Source: Methylobacter sp.
Lineage (GTDB): Bacteria > Pseudomonadota > Gammaproteobacteria > Methylococcales > Methylomonadaceae
Direction: 5' to 3'
Length of the DNA: 64,000 nt
Assembly: GCA_030653175.1 (NCBI GenBank)
Contig: JAURZV010000106.1
Coordinates: forward strand, 33,674 to 97,673
Positions 28,049 through 37,313 of the stretch are shown here, one piece after another. A program made the position numbers and the translations under genes. Position 1 is the stretch's first letter. Each line of letters begins with the position of its first letter. The notes beneath the pieces were generated by a model. The model was not told the DNA's origin. It saw only the letters and a list, made by a program, of their open reading frames with translations, and did no database searches.

Positions 28049-28195
28049 CGCAAGAATCAGGAAGGAAACCTTATTTTAATATCGGAGGCGCTTTGATTGA
28101 ATCCGTAAAGCGCCAAGTAGCTTATTATTTTATAGGGCTGATTTGTAATAATGTCTGAGGCCGGGTATATATTTTAACTTTGCAGTTAATCTATG

Positions 28196-28564
28196 TTATT
28201 CGATTAACGCCAACAAATCCCTTTCCAGTAAAACACTGCTGCCAAGGTTGAGTTCAACCAAGCGACGTAGTTCGGAAATGCTGTCTATATCGATATGCTC
28301 ACATTTAAAGCCCACCTTATTGCCTACAACATGCGTTGCGGTTAGTTCCATTTTTATTTGGACTTGTTCGGACAATCGTAAGGTGAGGGTGTAGAGTTTC
28401 TCCTGATCTTCTTCCCAGGGAAGCTCAAAACGTAATAAACAGCCTTTTAAGGACAGGTCAATAATTTCGCAGTGCCAAGTTTTTTCTTCGCAGTTTAAAA
28501 TAGCTTCGGCTGTGTAAAGAATACGATGAAAATGGCGGTTATCGTTGTTTTCTATTGGATGCAT
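28196..28564 (-). CDS. PilZ-domain protein
   Basis: A 122-residue single-domain PilZ protein. It has the N-terminal RxxxR-type motif (NRHFHRILY) and the second conserved motif in EIIDLSLKGCLLRFE (D-S-x-x-G pattern), which together bind cyclic di-GMP, and the usual final helix (ISELRRLVELNLG). It starts 4 bp after the upstream FHA gene and is likely co-transcribed with it. Single-domain PilZ proteins relay c-di-GMP to motility, pili or polysaccharide synthesis; the nearby flagellar regulators and the PilZ protein at 46.4 kb fit such a role. Confidence 0.8.
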   Translation of the reverse strand: MHPIENNDNRHFHRILYTAEAILNCEEKTWHCEIIDLSLKGCLLRFELPWEEDQEKLYTLTLRLSEQVQIKMELTATHVVGNKVGFKCEHIDIDSISELRRLVELNLGSSVLLERDLLALIE

Positions 28565-28568
28565 GGAT

Positions 28569-29201
28569 TTAATTCAAAAAGAATTGCAGGGATGTGTTGT
28601 CAATAACCAGCACATCATTCGTGTTTAATTTTAGCGACTTATCGTTTAAGGGCTCATTGTTTACAGTTATCGTGCCGCTATTTTCCAATACGGAAACGAA
28701 ATAACCCTCTTTTCTCTTTGATATTGCAACAACGCCGTTGCCGTCATGACCAAGCCGCGTCATGGGTTTTTTTAATTGCAGGATTTTACCAATATTCCTG
28801 CCGGTCATAATTTGCAAATTAGCGGCAGGAATATGTAATTCGTTATCAATTTCCTGATTAAGCGATTTTACGTCTTCGTCAATGAGGCTATTGAATAAGG
28901 GGGATTCTACAAATTCTGCGGTATTGAAAATGATGTCATGCTTTCCTATTGATATCGTGTCGTTGTCATTGAGATTGCAAACTTTGATTTTTTTACCGTT
29001 GATGGTTAGCGGAAATTCATCATTGAGTTGCTTGATAATGCAGTCATCGTCACGAATAATTATGACGGCGTGAGCCGGAGCGACTGCCAGACTGTCAATG
29101 GCTAAATCATTAGTTTCATCACGTCCGATATGCACAATACCGCGTTCAAACAGGCCTGAATGGATAGCTTTATCTTTAAAAAAAACAGTGAGTTTTGCCA
29201 T
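28569..29201 (-). CDS. FHA-domain protein
   Basis: A 210-residue cytoplasmic protein with a forkhead-associated domain. In the first 100 residues IVHIGRDETNDLAIDS and APAHAVIII match the GR...S/H motif; the last 80 residues (MTRLGHDGNGVVAISKR, NSGTITVNNEPLNDKS) look like a second, diverged FHA fold. FHA domains bind phosphothreonine peptides, so a Ser/Thr kinase partner would be expected, but none is in the window. It is in an apparent operon with a PilZ protein, linking phospho-signalling and c-di-GMP by position only. Confidence 0.75.
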   Translation of the reverse strand: MAKLTVFFKDKAIHSGLFERGIVHIGRDETNDLAIDSLAVAPAHAVIIIRDDDCIIKQLNDEFPLTINGKKIKVCNLNDNDTISIGKHDIIFNTAEFVESPLFNSLIDEDVKSLNQEIDNELHIPAANLQIMTGRNIGKILQLKKPMTRLGHDGNGVVAISKRKEGYFVSVLENSGTITVNNEPLNDKSLKLNTNDVLVIDNTSLQFFLN

Positions 29202-29311
29202 TGAATTGGTAGCGCATCTTTAAACGAACCCTGATTATAGACGGTATTATTTTAGTTGTTCAAGAAATTCCCTTTTTTTACCGATAACTCATTCGGTATT
29301 GTGGTAAAGGC

Positions 29312-30592
29312 TTATTTCTTAGGCAGAAATCTAACCAGTTTAACGCTATTTTCATCACGTTTTATGATCTCCAGAAGGTAGCCATGCAATCTGATACTGG
29401 TTCCTGTTTCGGGTATGGTTTCCATAAACTCAATAATAAGCCCGTTGAGTGTCTTTGGCCCTTCCGTAGGAAGCGACCATTGCGTGACGCGGTTTAATTC
29501 CCTGATAGTAATATTGGCGTCAACCAGATAACTGCCGTCACTTTGCGCTCTTACGGCGACGTCGTCGGTAATCAGTTCCCCTACAATTTCCTGTAGTAAA
29601 TCGTCCAGTGTAACCAGTCCCTGCACATCGCCATATTCATCAACCACCAGGCCTATGCGGATTTTTTCATGCTTAAAGCGATGCATTTGGTTATGCACCG
29701 GGGTGCTCTCAGGGATAAACGAGGGTTTATCCAGGCTGTTTATAATAGTCTGTTTGTCAAAATCTTCCTGGTTAATCAGTACCAGTATTTTCCTTAAATG
29801 GACAAAACCGATAATTCTGTCAATGCTGGTTTTGTAGACCGGTAGTCGGGTATGCGGGCTGGTTTTTATTTGAGCAATGATGTCTTCAATCGGCAATTCA
29901 AGATCTATGCCGATAATTTCATTGCGAGGCGTCATGATGTCTTCAACAGTTGCCGACTCGAGTTCGAGTATGCCCATCAGCATTTTTTGGTAGCGTATAG
30001 GCATTAAGCTTTCTGCATCGCTAATAATGCTTTTTAATTCGTCCTTATTGAGTGCGTCATGGCGGTTTTTTTTGATATCGACACCGACTATGCGGAGCAA
30101 CAGATTAACAAATAAATTGACGAACCAAACCACGGGATACAGGATTTTTAGTAAGGGGGTGTAAATCCAGGCGGCCGGGAAGGCAAGCGGCTCCGGTTTG
30201 ATTGCCGCAAGTGTCTTGGGTGTTACTTCCGAGCAAATAAGCATTACGATAGTTAAAATTCCGGTAGCGATAGCGACACTGGATTCTTCATCTGCGTAAA
30301 GTTTAATGGCGATGACAGTCGCTATCGAGGATGCGAAATTATTAACAAAGTTATTACACAGTAAAATCAAGCCGAGCAAGCGCTCCGGTCTTTGCAGCAA
30401 TTGATGTGCTTTGATGGCGCCGGAATGATTTAGTTTAACCAGATGTTTTAAACGATAACGGTTTAGTGTCATCAAGGCCGTTTCCGAGCCGGAGAAAAAA
30501 GCGGAAAGAATAAGCATGGCGGCAAGTATGCCAAACAGCATACTAAGGGGTATATCGTTCAAAGAAAGTGTACTCTGGGGTTGTGAAAACAA
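29312..30592 (-). CDS. CNNM/CorC-family membrane protein with CBS domains
   Basis: A 426-residue protein with a DUF21/CNNM transmembrane domain (four hydrophobic segments, including FFSGSETALMTLNRYRL near residue 35), a CBS pair (VEDIMTPRNEIIGIDL and KPSFIPESTPVHNQM) and a C-terminal CorC_HlyC domain (GLVVDEYGDVQGLVTLDDLL). The family is implicated in magnesium or cobalt efflux; some members were named for haemolysin activity without direct proof. It matches YfjD-type proteins. It is divergent from fleQ. Confidence 0.88.
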   Translation of the reverse strand: MFSQPQSTLSLNDIPLSMLFGILAAMLILSAFFSGSETALMTLNRYRLKHLVKLNHSGAIKAHQLLQRPERLLGLILLCNNFVNNFASSIATVIAIKLYADEESSVAIATGILTIVMLICSEVTPKTLAAIKPEPLAFPAAWIYTPLLKILYPVVWFVNLFVNLLLRIVGVDIKKNRHDALNKDELKSIISDAESLMPIRYQKMLMGILELESATVEDIMTPRNEIIGIDLELPIEDIIAQIKTSPHTRLPVYKTSIDRIIGFVHLRKILVLINQEDFDKQTIINSLDKPSFIPESTPVHNQMHRFKHEKIRIGLVVDEYGDVQGLVTLDDLLQEIVGELITDDVAVRAQSDGSYLVDANITIRELNRVTQWSLPTEGPKTLNGLIIEFMETIPETGTSIRLHGYLLEIIKRDENSVKLVRFLPKK

Positions 30593-30843
30593 CCCTAGTG
30601 TCTATGATGAGAAATTTTTGTCAAGCCTGGATACGGGTTGCGGGTTGTTTTATTTATGTAAATCACATTAAAAAGTTCTTAGAACAGTATGAAATAAAAA
30701 AGAATTTTGACATGATGATGATTCGATGCTTAACTTTGCCAAATAGCTAAATAATTAAAAAGAATTATTTTTAAGGTCGTGCCGAGTGATGAGCCGCAGT
30801 TATTGTTGCGGAAAGCGTATGGCTAAACCTAAATGGCCTCAAT
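30593..30843. other. Intergenic region between corC-like gene and fleQ
   Basis: AT-rich and without a credible gene; it should hold the divergent promoters. I do not see a clear sigma-54 site for fleQ, which fits a housekeeping promoter for the master regulator. Confidence 0.4.
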
Positions 30844-32316
30844 GTGAGCGATGAGTGTAAAAATATGGCGTTGCCGCGTATTTTGTTAATTGACGACAAT
30901 AAAATAAGAGTCCAGCAACTGGAGACGGTTTTTCAGTTTATGGGGTACAAGATAGAAATTGCCGGCTCAGCGGATTATGCATCTTGTTTTAATGAAACTG
31001 ATCAGTTATGTGGGATATTTGTCGGTGATGGCATTGAAAGACAAGCAACTGTAGTTAGTAATATTGTGGAACGGGCAAATAAAATCCCTGTCATTTTATT
31101 AATCAATAAGGGAACGGCACTCCAGGTTTCGACCGCAATTACTAATAGTGTGTTTCATGTGCTGGAATGGCCCACTACGCACCCCGTCTTGAAACCGATA
31201 CTCGATAAGCTGTCTGTATCCGGCACGCAAACCGCTTTTACGGTACGAGACGCGTCCGATCGTCGTTCGTCTTCAGTTGAGCGGCTAAAAGGCAAGAGTC
31301 AGGCTATTGTCGGTATCCGTAAGCTGATTGATCAGGTTGCGGAATCGGATGCGACGGTTTTAATTCTGGGCGAGTCGGGAACAGGAAAAGAAGTGGTTGC
31401 TCGCGCTTTGCATGATGCCTCATTCCGAAAAGACAAGCCGTTTGTGCCTATAAATTGCGGCGCGATTCCGGGGGAATTGCTGGAAAGCGAGTTGTTTGGT
31501 CACGAGAAAGGAGCGTTTACCGGCGCTTTAAGCGCCCGGCAAGGTCGCTTTGAAATGGCGGAAGGCGGAACTCTTTTTCTGGATGAAATCGGCGATATGC
31601 CTCTCGCCATGCAGGTCAAGTTATTGCGTGTATTGCAGGAGCGTACCTTTGAACGCGTAGGCAGTAACAAAACCATACATTGCGATGTGCGGGTTATTGC
31701 CGCAACGCACAGGTATCTTGAAAATGAGATTAAAGAAAACCGGTTTCGGGAAGATCTGTTTTATCGCTTGAATGTTTTTCCTATTGAAATTCCGGCTTTA
31801 AAGGACAGGGCTGAGGATCTCCCTCTGTTAGTGAATGATCTTATCGCCCGCATGGAGGCGTCCAATCGCGGTTCAGTACGGCTGACTAATGCGGCATTGG
31901 CTGTGCTGATGCAACATGAATGGCCGGGGAACGTCAGGGAATTGGCAAATTTAATTGAAAGATTGGCTATTATTAATCCCAAAGGACTGGTCGATGCGGC
32001 TGATTTGCCGGAAAAGTTTCAGCACTACAAAGTTTCTGAAGCAATTATTGATGATATCGAAGCGGTTGATATAGAAGAAGAGGATCAGTCCGAGCAAATT
32101 GAAGTCATTGGTGCTTTTGAGGGGGCGTTGGGCTCTTTAGCGCAGTTGCCGGAGCAGGGTATAGATTTGAAAGAATATTTGAATGTTTTGGAAGTCGATT
32201 TGATACGTCAGGCGTTAAACGAATGCAGTGGGGTGGTAGCTCATGCCGCCAAACGGTTGAATATGCGGCGCACAACATTGGTTGAAAAATTACGCAAATA
32301 TGATTTGCAGCGTTAA
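30844..32316 (+). CDS. fleQ: FleQ/FlrA, sigma-54 master activator of flagellar genes
   Basis: A 490-residue enhancer-binding protein. Residues 12-130 form a receiver-like FleQ domain (RILLIDDNKIRVQQLET) lacking a usual phospho-acceptor arrangement. Residues 150-380 are the AAA+ domain with Walker A GESGTGKE, the sigma-54 contact GAFTGA in HEKGAFTGALSARQGRF and Walker B GGTLFLDEIGDM. The C-terminal helix-turn-helix is VVAHAAKRLNMRRTTLVEKL. FleQ homologues also bind c-di-GMP and control polysaccharide genes. The GTG at 30844 gives the longest frame; an ATG at 30865 is equally plausible. fleSR follow. Confidence 0.93.
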   Translation: MSDECKNMALPRILLIDDNKIRVQQLETVFQFMGYKIEIAGSADYASCFNETDQLCGIFVGDGIERQATVVSNIVERANKIPVILLINKGTALQVSTAITNSVFHVLEWPTTHPVLKPILDKLSVSGTQTAFTVRDASDRRSSSVERLKGKSQAIVGIRKLIDQVAESDATVLILGESGTGKEVVARALHDASFRKDKPFVPINCGAIPGELLESELFGHEKGAFTGALSARQGRFEMAEGGTLFLDEIGDMPLAMQVKLLRVLQERTFERVGSNKTIHCDVRVIAATHRYLENEIKENRFREDLFYRLNVFPIEIPALKDRAEDLPLLVNDLIARMEASNRGSVRLTNAALAVLMQHEWPGNVRELANLIERLAIINPKGLVDAADLPEKFQHYKVSEAIIDDIEAVDIEEEDQSEQIEVIGAFEGALGSLAQLPEQGIDLKEYLNVLEVDLIRQALNECSGVVAHAAKRLNMRRTTLVEKLRKYDLQR

Positions 32317-32377
32317 AGTTAAAACGTCATTTTTTTGTCATCTTGCTCTAAGGTATTGAAAGTAGGTTGATTAATAT

Positions 32378-32395
32378 TTGGTCTGATTTTTGCTT
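32378..32395 (+). promoter_or_regulatory. Sigma-54 promoter of fleSR
   Basis: TTGGTCTGATTTTTGCTT has the diagnostic GG (32380-32381) and GC (32392-32393) separated by exactly ten bases. It lies 50 bp upstream of the fleS ATG and would be activated by FleQ, encoded just upstream. Confidence 0.75.
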
Positions 32396-32443
32396 GCTTT
32401 TATTGAAGTAAGTTTAAGTTGTGTCAAACCAGAGCGATCAGAC

Positions 32444-33697
32444 ATGAATACCCATAAAACTCAGAAAAAGCAGAAAACCGAACAGCTCACCGATGCGTTC
32501 CGCATTTTTAATGAGCTATCCCAGAATTTATCTGTTTCTTATCAAGGGCTGGAAGAGCAGGTTGCTAAGCTGCATGGTGAACTTGCCTTTGCCCATAGTG
32601 AACGACTTAAAACCCTTGAGGAAAAAGAAAGGCTTGCCGGCCGCCTGGAAAAAATATTGGCAGCGCTTCCCGCCGGGGTCATTGTGCTGGATGTGGATGG
32701 GAAAGTTGTGGATTGCAATGCGGTGGCGACGGATTTTTTAGGCGAACCGCTGATTGGTCTGGATTGGCTCGACGTTGTCGCCCGCAGCCTGATTCCCGTC
32801 TTTGGCAACCCCCATGAGCGCCAATTGAGTAATGGTAAGCGGGTGAATATGACCGTCAGTAGAGATGTTGCATGCAGCGATTCCACAGATACCGGGCAAA
32901 TTATTCTGCTATCGGATGTTAGTGAAATGCGAAACCTGCAAGATATGCTGAATCAGCAAAAGCAGTTGTCGGCAATGGGAGAAATGGTCGCGAGTATGGC
33001 GCATCAGGTCAGAACGCCGCTGGCGACGGCAATACTTTACGCATCGCAAATGAGCAACCCGGTGCTGGATGATGAAAAGCGGCAGCGGTTTTCACAAAAA
33101 ATTCTTGAGCGTCTGCAATATTTGGAAAGACAGGTTAACGATATGTTGATTTTTGCCAAAGACGGACGTTTGGCGATGGAGACTTTTTCATTGGCCGAAT
33201 TATTAAATCACCTCAGGGAAACGGTGAAAGAATATACCGGTAACGGCAGAATTGATTTGCAGATTATTAATGACGTACAAAATGATGCAATGCTGGGTAA
33301 TGAAAATGCCTTGCGCGGTGCGCTGCTTAATTTATTGAATAATGCGGTCGATGCGGTAGGGCAGGCTGGATGCATACAAATTTCGGTGGTTCAGCTTGAT
33401 GACTATAAACTGCGGATTGTTATTAAGGATGATGGCCCGGGTATTGCCAAAGAGCTTAGGCAGCGGGTTTTTGAGCCGTTTTTCACCACCAAGATTCACG
33501 GTACCGGCTTGGGTTTGGCAGTCGTCGACAGCGTAGTGAAAGCGCATGGCGGCCATGTATCTGTTGAGTCGGTTCTGGGGCAAGGCACTGTTTTTACGTT
33601 AGTCCTTCCCTGTATAAATCAGGCATATAGTTTGTTGCCGGGCGGTTTTTCCGGTAAAAATCACCATCAAATGGAGATTAGACATGAAACAGTATGA
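32444..33697 (+). CDS. fleS: FleS/FlrB flagellar sensor histidine kinase
   Basis: About 417 residues, cytoplasmic, with no membrane segment. It has an N-terminal coiled-coil region (LEEQVAKLHGELAFAHSERL), a PAS domain (AALPAGVIVLDVDGKVVDC), a HisKA domain with the phospho-acceptor in EMVASMAHQVRTPLATA, and an HATPase domain (LLNLLNNAVDAVG, DDGPGIA, GTGLGLAVV). The H-box reads HQVRTPL rather than the common HELRTPL; FleS/FlrB kinases share this variant. It phosphorylates FleR to switch on class III flagellar genes. The ATG at 32444 is chosen; the frame is open upstream to 32390. Confidence 0.92.
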   Translation: MNTHKTQKKQKTEQLTDAFRIFNELSQNLSVSYQGLEEQVAKLHGELAFAHSERLKTLEEKERLAGRLEKILAALPAGVIVLDVDGKVVDCNAVATDFLGEPLIGLDWLDVVARSLIPVFGNPHERQLSNGKRVNMTVSRDVACSDSTDTGQIILLSDVSEMRNLQDMLNQQKQLSAMGEMVASMAHQVRTPLATAILYASQMSNPVLDDEKRQRFSQKILERLQYLERQVNDMLIFAKDGRLAMETFSLAELLNHLRETVKEYTGNGRIDLQIINDVQNDAMLGNENALRGALLNLLNNAVDAVGQAGCIQISVVQLDDYKLRIVIKDDGPGIAKELRQRVFEPFFTTKIHGTGLGLAVVDSVVKAHGGHVSVESVLGQGTVFTLVLPCINQAYSLLPGGFSGKNHHQMEIRHETV

Positions 33698-35090
33698 TGT
33701 GTTGGTTGTTGAGGATGACCTGTCATTATGCGAAGCGCTTTGTGACACTCTGGAGATTGGCGGTTATCGTGTGATTTCGGCTCGTAACGGTACTGAGGCA
33801 TTAATCAAGTTGGAGCTTGACCGGTTTAAACTGGTCGTTAGCGATGTGCAGATGCCGGTTATGGACGGCTTTCAGTTGTTGAAAAATATGCAGCATAAAT
33901 ATTCGGAAACACCGGTGCTGCTGATGACGGCTTTCGGAACCATTCCCAAGGCAGTCGAGGCCATGCAGGCAGGGGCTTCCGATTATCTTATCAAGCCATT
34001 TGATGCGCAGGCTCTGGTAAACAAGGTGGCTGATTATGTGGTAGCCAATCCGACGGCGGCCAATACTGCGGATAATGAGCGAGTTGTGCAAGACGAAAGC
34101 ATGAAAAAACTTTATGCGTTGACTGCCAAAGTCGCCAAAACCGATGTTACCGTGTTGTTGCAGGGCGAAAGCGGAACGGGTAAAGAGGTTATTGCCCGTT
34201 ATATTCATCAGAATTCAACGTACCATCACGGGCCATTTATCGCAGTGAATTGCGCCGCTATTCCTGAAAACATGTTGGAAGCGATGTTGTTCGGTTATGA
34301 GAAAGGCGCTTACACCGGAGCGGTTCAGGCCATGCCCGGAAAATTCGAACAAGCGCAGGGTGGTACTTTGTTGCTGGACGAAATAGCCGAAATGGATGTA
34401 GGTCTGCAGGCGAAATTATTGCGGGTACTGCAAGAAAAGGAAGTCGAGCGTCTGGGCAGTCATAAAAAAATCAAGCTGAATGTCAGAATTTTGGCGGCCA
34501 CCAATCAGAAGCTAAAAGAACAGATGGAGCAAGGACGGTTTCGTGAGGATTTGTATTATCGTCTCAATGTGTTCCCTATAAATATTCCACCGTTACGCAA
34601 TAGACCGGGCGATATTTTGCCGCTGGCACAGGAATTGATGCGGCGCCATAGGCTGGAAGGCAAAAAATTGCCTGAATTTGATCATGAGGCTGTTGAAAAA
34701 ATGTCAGCTTACAGCTGGCCGGGCAATGTCAGGGAGCTGGATAATGTGGTGCAACGGGCTCTTATTTTGCGGACTGGCGATTCAATTACGGCTGATGATT
34801 TGGTGTTTGAGGATGCGGGATTGATGATGGACGCGATTAACAGGAGTTCTTCGGTCGAGGCTGTAGAACGGATGTATGATGCGTATCCTATTGATATTAA
34901 AAATGAAATACAGGAAATTGGCGGGTTGGGCGAGGGGGTTCGCTCTGCCGAAGAAAGCATTATTTTACAGACCTTGCAGATGGAAAATGGCAGCCGCAAA
35001 ATAACCGCTGAAAAGCTGGGCATTAGTCCCAGAACGCTCCGATATAAAATGGCGAGGATGAAAGATTCGGGTGTTATTATTTCATGCTAA
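33684..35090 (+). CDS. fleR: FleR/FlrC sigma-54 response regulator
   Basis: A 468-residue activator with a receiver domain (LVVEDDLSLCEALCD, phospho-acceptor in LVVSDVQMPVMDG, and KPF), a sigma-54 AAA+ domain (GESGTGKEVIARYIHQN, Walker B GGTLLLDEIAEM) and a C-terminal Fis-type helix-turn-helix (RKITAEKLGISPRTLRYKM). The sigma-54 contact loop reads GAYTGA in place of GAFTGA. Tyrosine is tolerated in some members of the family. It overlaps the fleS end by 14 bp, has GGAG upstream of its ATG, and is followed by a sigma-54 promoter and fliE, its expected target. Confidence 0.94.
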   Translation: MKQYDVLVVEDDLSLCEALCDTLEIGGYRVISARNGTEALIKLELDRFKLVVSDVQMPVMDGFQLLKNMQHKYSETPVLLMTAFGTIPKAVEAMQAGASDYLIKPFDAQALVNKVADYVVANPTAANTADNERVVQDESMKKLYALTAKVAKTDVTVLLQGESGTGKEVIARYIHQNSTYHHGPFIAVNCAAIPENMLEAMLFGYEKGAYTGAVQAMPGKFEQAQGGTLLLDEIAEMDVGLQAKLLRVLQEKEVERLGSHKKIKLNVRILAATNQKLKEQMEQGRFREDLYYRLNVFPINIPPLRNRPGDILPLAQELMRRHRLEGKKLPEFDHEAVEKMSAYSWPGNVRELDNVVQRALILRTGDSITADDLVFEDAGLMMDAINRSSSVEAVERMYDAYPIDIKNEIQEIGGLGEGVRSAEESIILQTLQMENGSRKITAEKLGISPRTLRYKMARMKDSGVIISC

Positions 35091-35094
35091 CATG

Positions 35095-35112
35095 TGGCAT
35101 TAAAAATGCTTT
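35095..35112 (+). promoter_or_regulatory. Sigma-54 promoter of the fliE operon
   Basis: TGGCATTAAAAATGCTTT, with GG at 35096-35097 and GC at 35108-35109 separated by ten bases, close to the TGGCAC-N5-TTGC consensus. It lies about 40 bp before the fliE ATG and would drive fliEFGHIJK under FleQ and/or FleR control. Confidence 0.8.
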
Positions 35113-35149
35113 AAACTCTATATTATTAAGAATGTAAGAGGAAAACCCC

Positions 35150-35464
35150 ATGAGTGAGATGAATGTAAATCAAGTTTTGGCTCAGATGCGGGCAATGTCA
35201 CTTGAAGCCGGCGGCGGTAAAGTGCAAGAGGCAGGCGGTGGCGCTGATTTTGCTGCAATGCTAAAGCAAACCATAGGAACTGTTAATGACACCCAGCAAA
35301 CTGCCGGAAAAATGACGGAGGCTTTTGAGGCCGGCGATACTAATGTAAGTCTCGCAGAGGTTATGGTGGCTTCGCAGAAAGCTAGTGTTTCATTTCAGGC
35401 AATGCTACAGGTCAGAAATAAATTAGTTGAAGCCTATCAAGATGTCATGAATATGCCAATGTAG
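35150..35464 (+). CDS. fliE: Flagellar hook-basal body protein FliE
   Basis: A 104-residue protein that links the MS ring to the rod. The conserved C-terminal half is complete: FEAGDTNVSLAEVMVASQKA, then SVSFQAMLQVRNKLVEAYQDVMNMPM. The N-terminal part is glycine- and alanine-rich as in homologues. It is first in the fliEFGHIJK operon, 23 bp before fliF, with AGAGGA upstream of its start. Confidence 0.95.
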   Translation: MSEMNVNQVLAQMRAMSLEAGGGKVQEAGGGADFAAMLKQTIGTVNDTQQTAGKMTEAFEAGDTNVSLAEVMVASQKASVSFQAMLQVRNKLVEAYQDVMNMPM

Positions 35465-35486
35465 TCCGGCAAACTGTAATTAAAAG

Positions 35487-37313
35487 ATGAGCGAACAGAG
35501 CGGTAATAGTCTAATTGAAGCAAATCGCCAGCATGATCCGATGGCAAAAAACAAGGGTCATCTTGATGGTGAAGCGTCTCATATTTTTGCGACCAAGGTC
35601 GAGGCGCATCCCGCCATTAAAGGCTTGGCCGGGCTGACCATAGCGCGTCAGATCGGCTTGATGCTGGGTTTGGCTCTTAGTGTCGCTATTGGTGTTGCTA
35701 TTGTTCTATGGTCGCAGGAACCTTCTTACGGACGCTTGTATTCCGAAATCGGTGAAAGCGACGTATCTGAAATTCTTGAAATTCTCAATAAGGAGAACAT
35801 TAAGTATAAAGTCGAAACCGGTTCCGGGGCTATTATGGTGCCGATGGATCAGGTGAGTGCAGTAAAGCTCAAATTAGCGGCTCAGGGACTGCCAAAAAGT
35901 AATAGTCTGGGATATGAGTTGCTGGATAAAGAGCAGGGTTTCGGCGCCAGCAAAAGTGTCGAAACGGTGCGCTTCCAGAGAGCCTTGGAAGGCGAGATTG
36001 CTCGAACTGTTATGTCCATCCAGAATGTAAAAACGGCCAGGGTGTTGTTAGCCATTCCCGTTCAGTCGGTGTTTGTGCGGGAGCGTAAGAAACCCAGCGC
36101 TTCAGTCATAGTCAATTTATATCAAGGCAGGTCGCTGGATAAAGGCCAGGTTGAATCAATTATTCATTTAGTAGCATCCAGTGTTCCGCAACTGGAAGCG
36201 GAGCAAGTGACAGTCGTCGATCAAAAAGGTCAGTTGTTAAATAGCAATGACTCATCGGCAGCGGGTAATTTGACCTCCAAGCAATTTGAATATAAGAAAA
36301 ATATTGAAGAACATCTGATGGGGCGAATTGAAAATATTTTGTCGCCATTGGTGGGTGGCGATGGGATGCGCGCACAAATTTCAGCGGATGTGGATTTTAC
36401 CGAGACTGACAGAACCCAGGAAATGTTCAATCCGGATTTGCCGGCTTTAAGAAGCGAACAAACATCGGAAGAGCAAAGTACGCAGTCTGCCACTCAAGGC
36501 GTTCCCGGCGCGTTATCAAATCAACCTACTCCTGCAGGTGCAGCTCCGGATCCGGCAGCAACATCAGCAGCACCAGTTGCGCCGGGTTCGGCTTCCGCAA
36601 GTTCGACTGCCGCGCCCGGTTCGTTAGCAAAAAATGCAACCAGAAATTACGAACTGGATAAAACCATTACCCATACCCGGTTGGCTACAGGGGCATTGCG
36701 CCGATTGTCCGTGGCCGTGGTTGTCGATGATCGGCATGTACCCCAGAGCGATGGTACCGTTAAAGCGCAGTCTTATTCTCAGGAAGATATTAATCGTTTT
36801 AGTGATCTGGTAAAGCAGGCGGTAGGCTTTGACAGTAGTCGGGGTGATCAGGTTACAGTCACGAATGTGACTTTCAAAATAGACGAACTTATTGAGGCAT
36901 TGCCGGCAATACCCGTTTGGGAGCAAGGCTGGTTTCTTGATCTTATGAAACAGGTTGCCGCTGTGTTGGTCGTATTATTCCTGCTTTTCGGGGTGTTGCG
37001 ACCCACCATGCGCAGCCTTGTCGGTCGGGACATAGAAGAGAAAAAAGCGGTGGCTTTGGCTGAGGCACAAGAAAAGGCAGCCGCAATAGGGGGATCCGTT
37101 CGCTTTAATGAGCAAGGTGCGCCTGTCGCTGTACCGGCCGGTCAAAAAAACGTAAGTTTTGCGATGCCCAATGAAATGGAAATGCAGGATCTGCTGCTTT
37201 TGGATGTGCCCCAGAGTTACGAGCATCGCTTGGAATATGTAAAGAGATTGGTCGATGACGATTCGAAAGTAGTCGCGCAGGTTATTAAATCATGGATTAA
37301 AAAAGATGGCTAA
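35487..37313 (+). CDS. fliF: Flagellar MS-ring protein FliF
   Basis: A 608-residue inner-membrane protein forming the MS ring. It has two membrane segments, LTIARQIGLMLGLALSVAI near residue 55 and VAAVLVVLFLLFGVLRP near residue 500, bounding a large periplasmic region with the ring-building motifs (LEGEIARTVMSIQNVKTARV). Between residues about 335 and 380 there is a Pro/Ala/Ser-rich linker. The cytoplasmic C terminus (LLLLDVPQSYEHRLEYVKRL) binds FliG, whose gene overlaps by 8 bp. Confidence 0.96.
   Translation: MSEQSGNSLIEANRQHDPMAKNKGHLDGEASHIFATKVEAHPAIKGLAGLTIARQIGLMLGLALSVAIGVAIVLWSQEPSYGRLYSEIGESDVSEILEILNKENIKYKVETGSGAIMVPMDQVSAVKLKLAAQGLPKSNSLGYELLDKEQGFGASKSVETVRFQRALEGEIARTVMSIQNVKTARVLLAIPVQSVFVRERKKPSASVIVNLYQGRSLDKGQVESIIHLVASSVPQLEAEQVTVVDQKGQLLNSNDSSAAGNLTSKQFEYKKNIEEHLMGRIENILSPLVGGDGMRAQISADVDFTETDRTQEMFNPDLPALRSEQTSEEQSTQSATQGVPGALSNQPTPAGAAPDPAATSAAPVAPGSASASSTAAPGSLAKNATRNYELDKTITHTRLATGALRRLSVAVVVDDRHVPQSDGTVKAQSYSQEDINRFSDLVKQAVGFDSSRGDQVTVTNVTFKIDELIEALPAIPVWEQGWFLDLMKQVAAVLVVLFLLFGVLRPTMRSLVGRDIEEKKAVALAEAQEKAAAIGGSVRFNEQGAPVAVPAGQKNVSFAMPNEMEMQDLLLLDVPQSYEHRLEYVKRLVDDDSKVVAQVIKSWIKKDG

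Noticed and set aside
30568..30750. 60-codon frame between corC-like gene and fleQ
   Set aside because: It runs through a promoter region, starts inside the opposing gene and has no ribosome-binding site.
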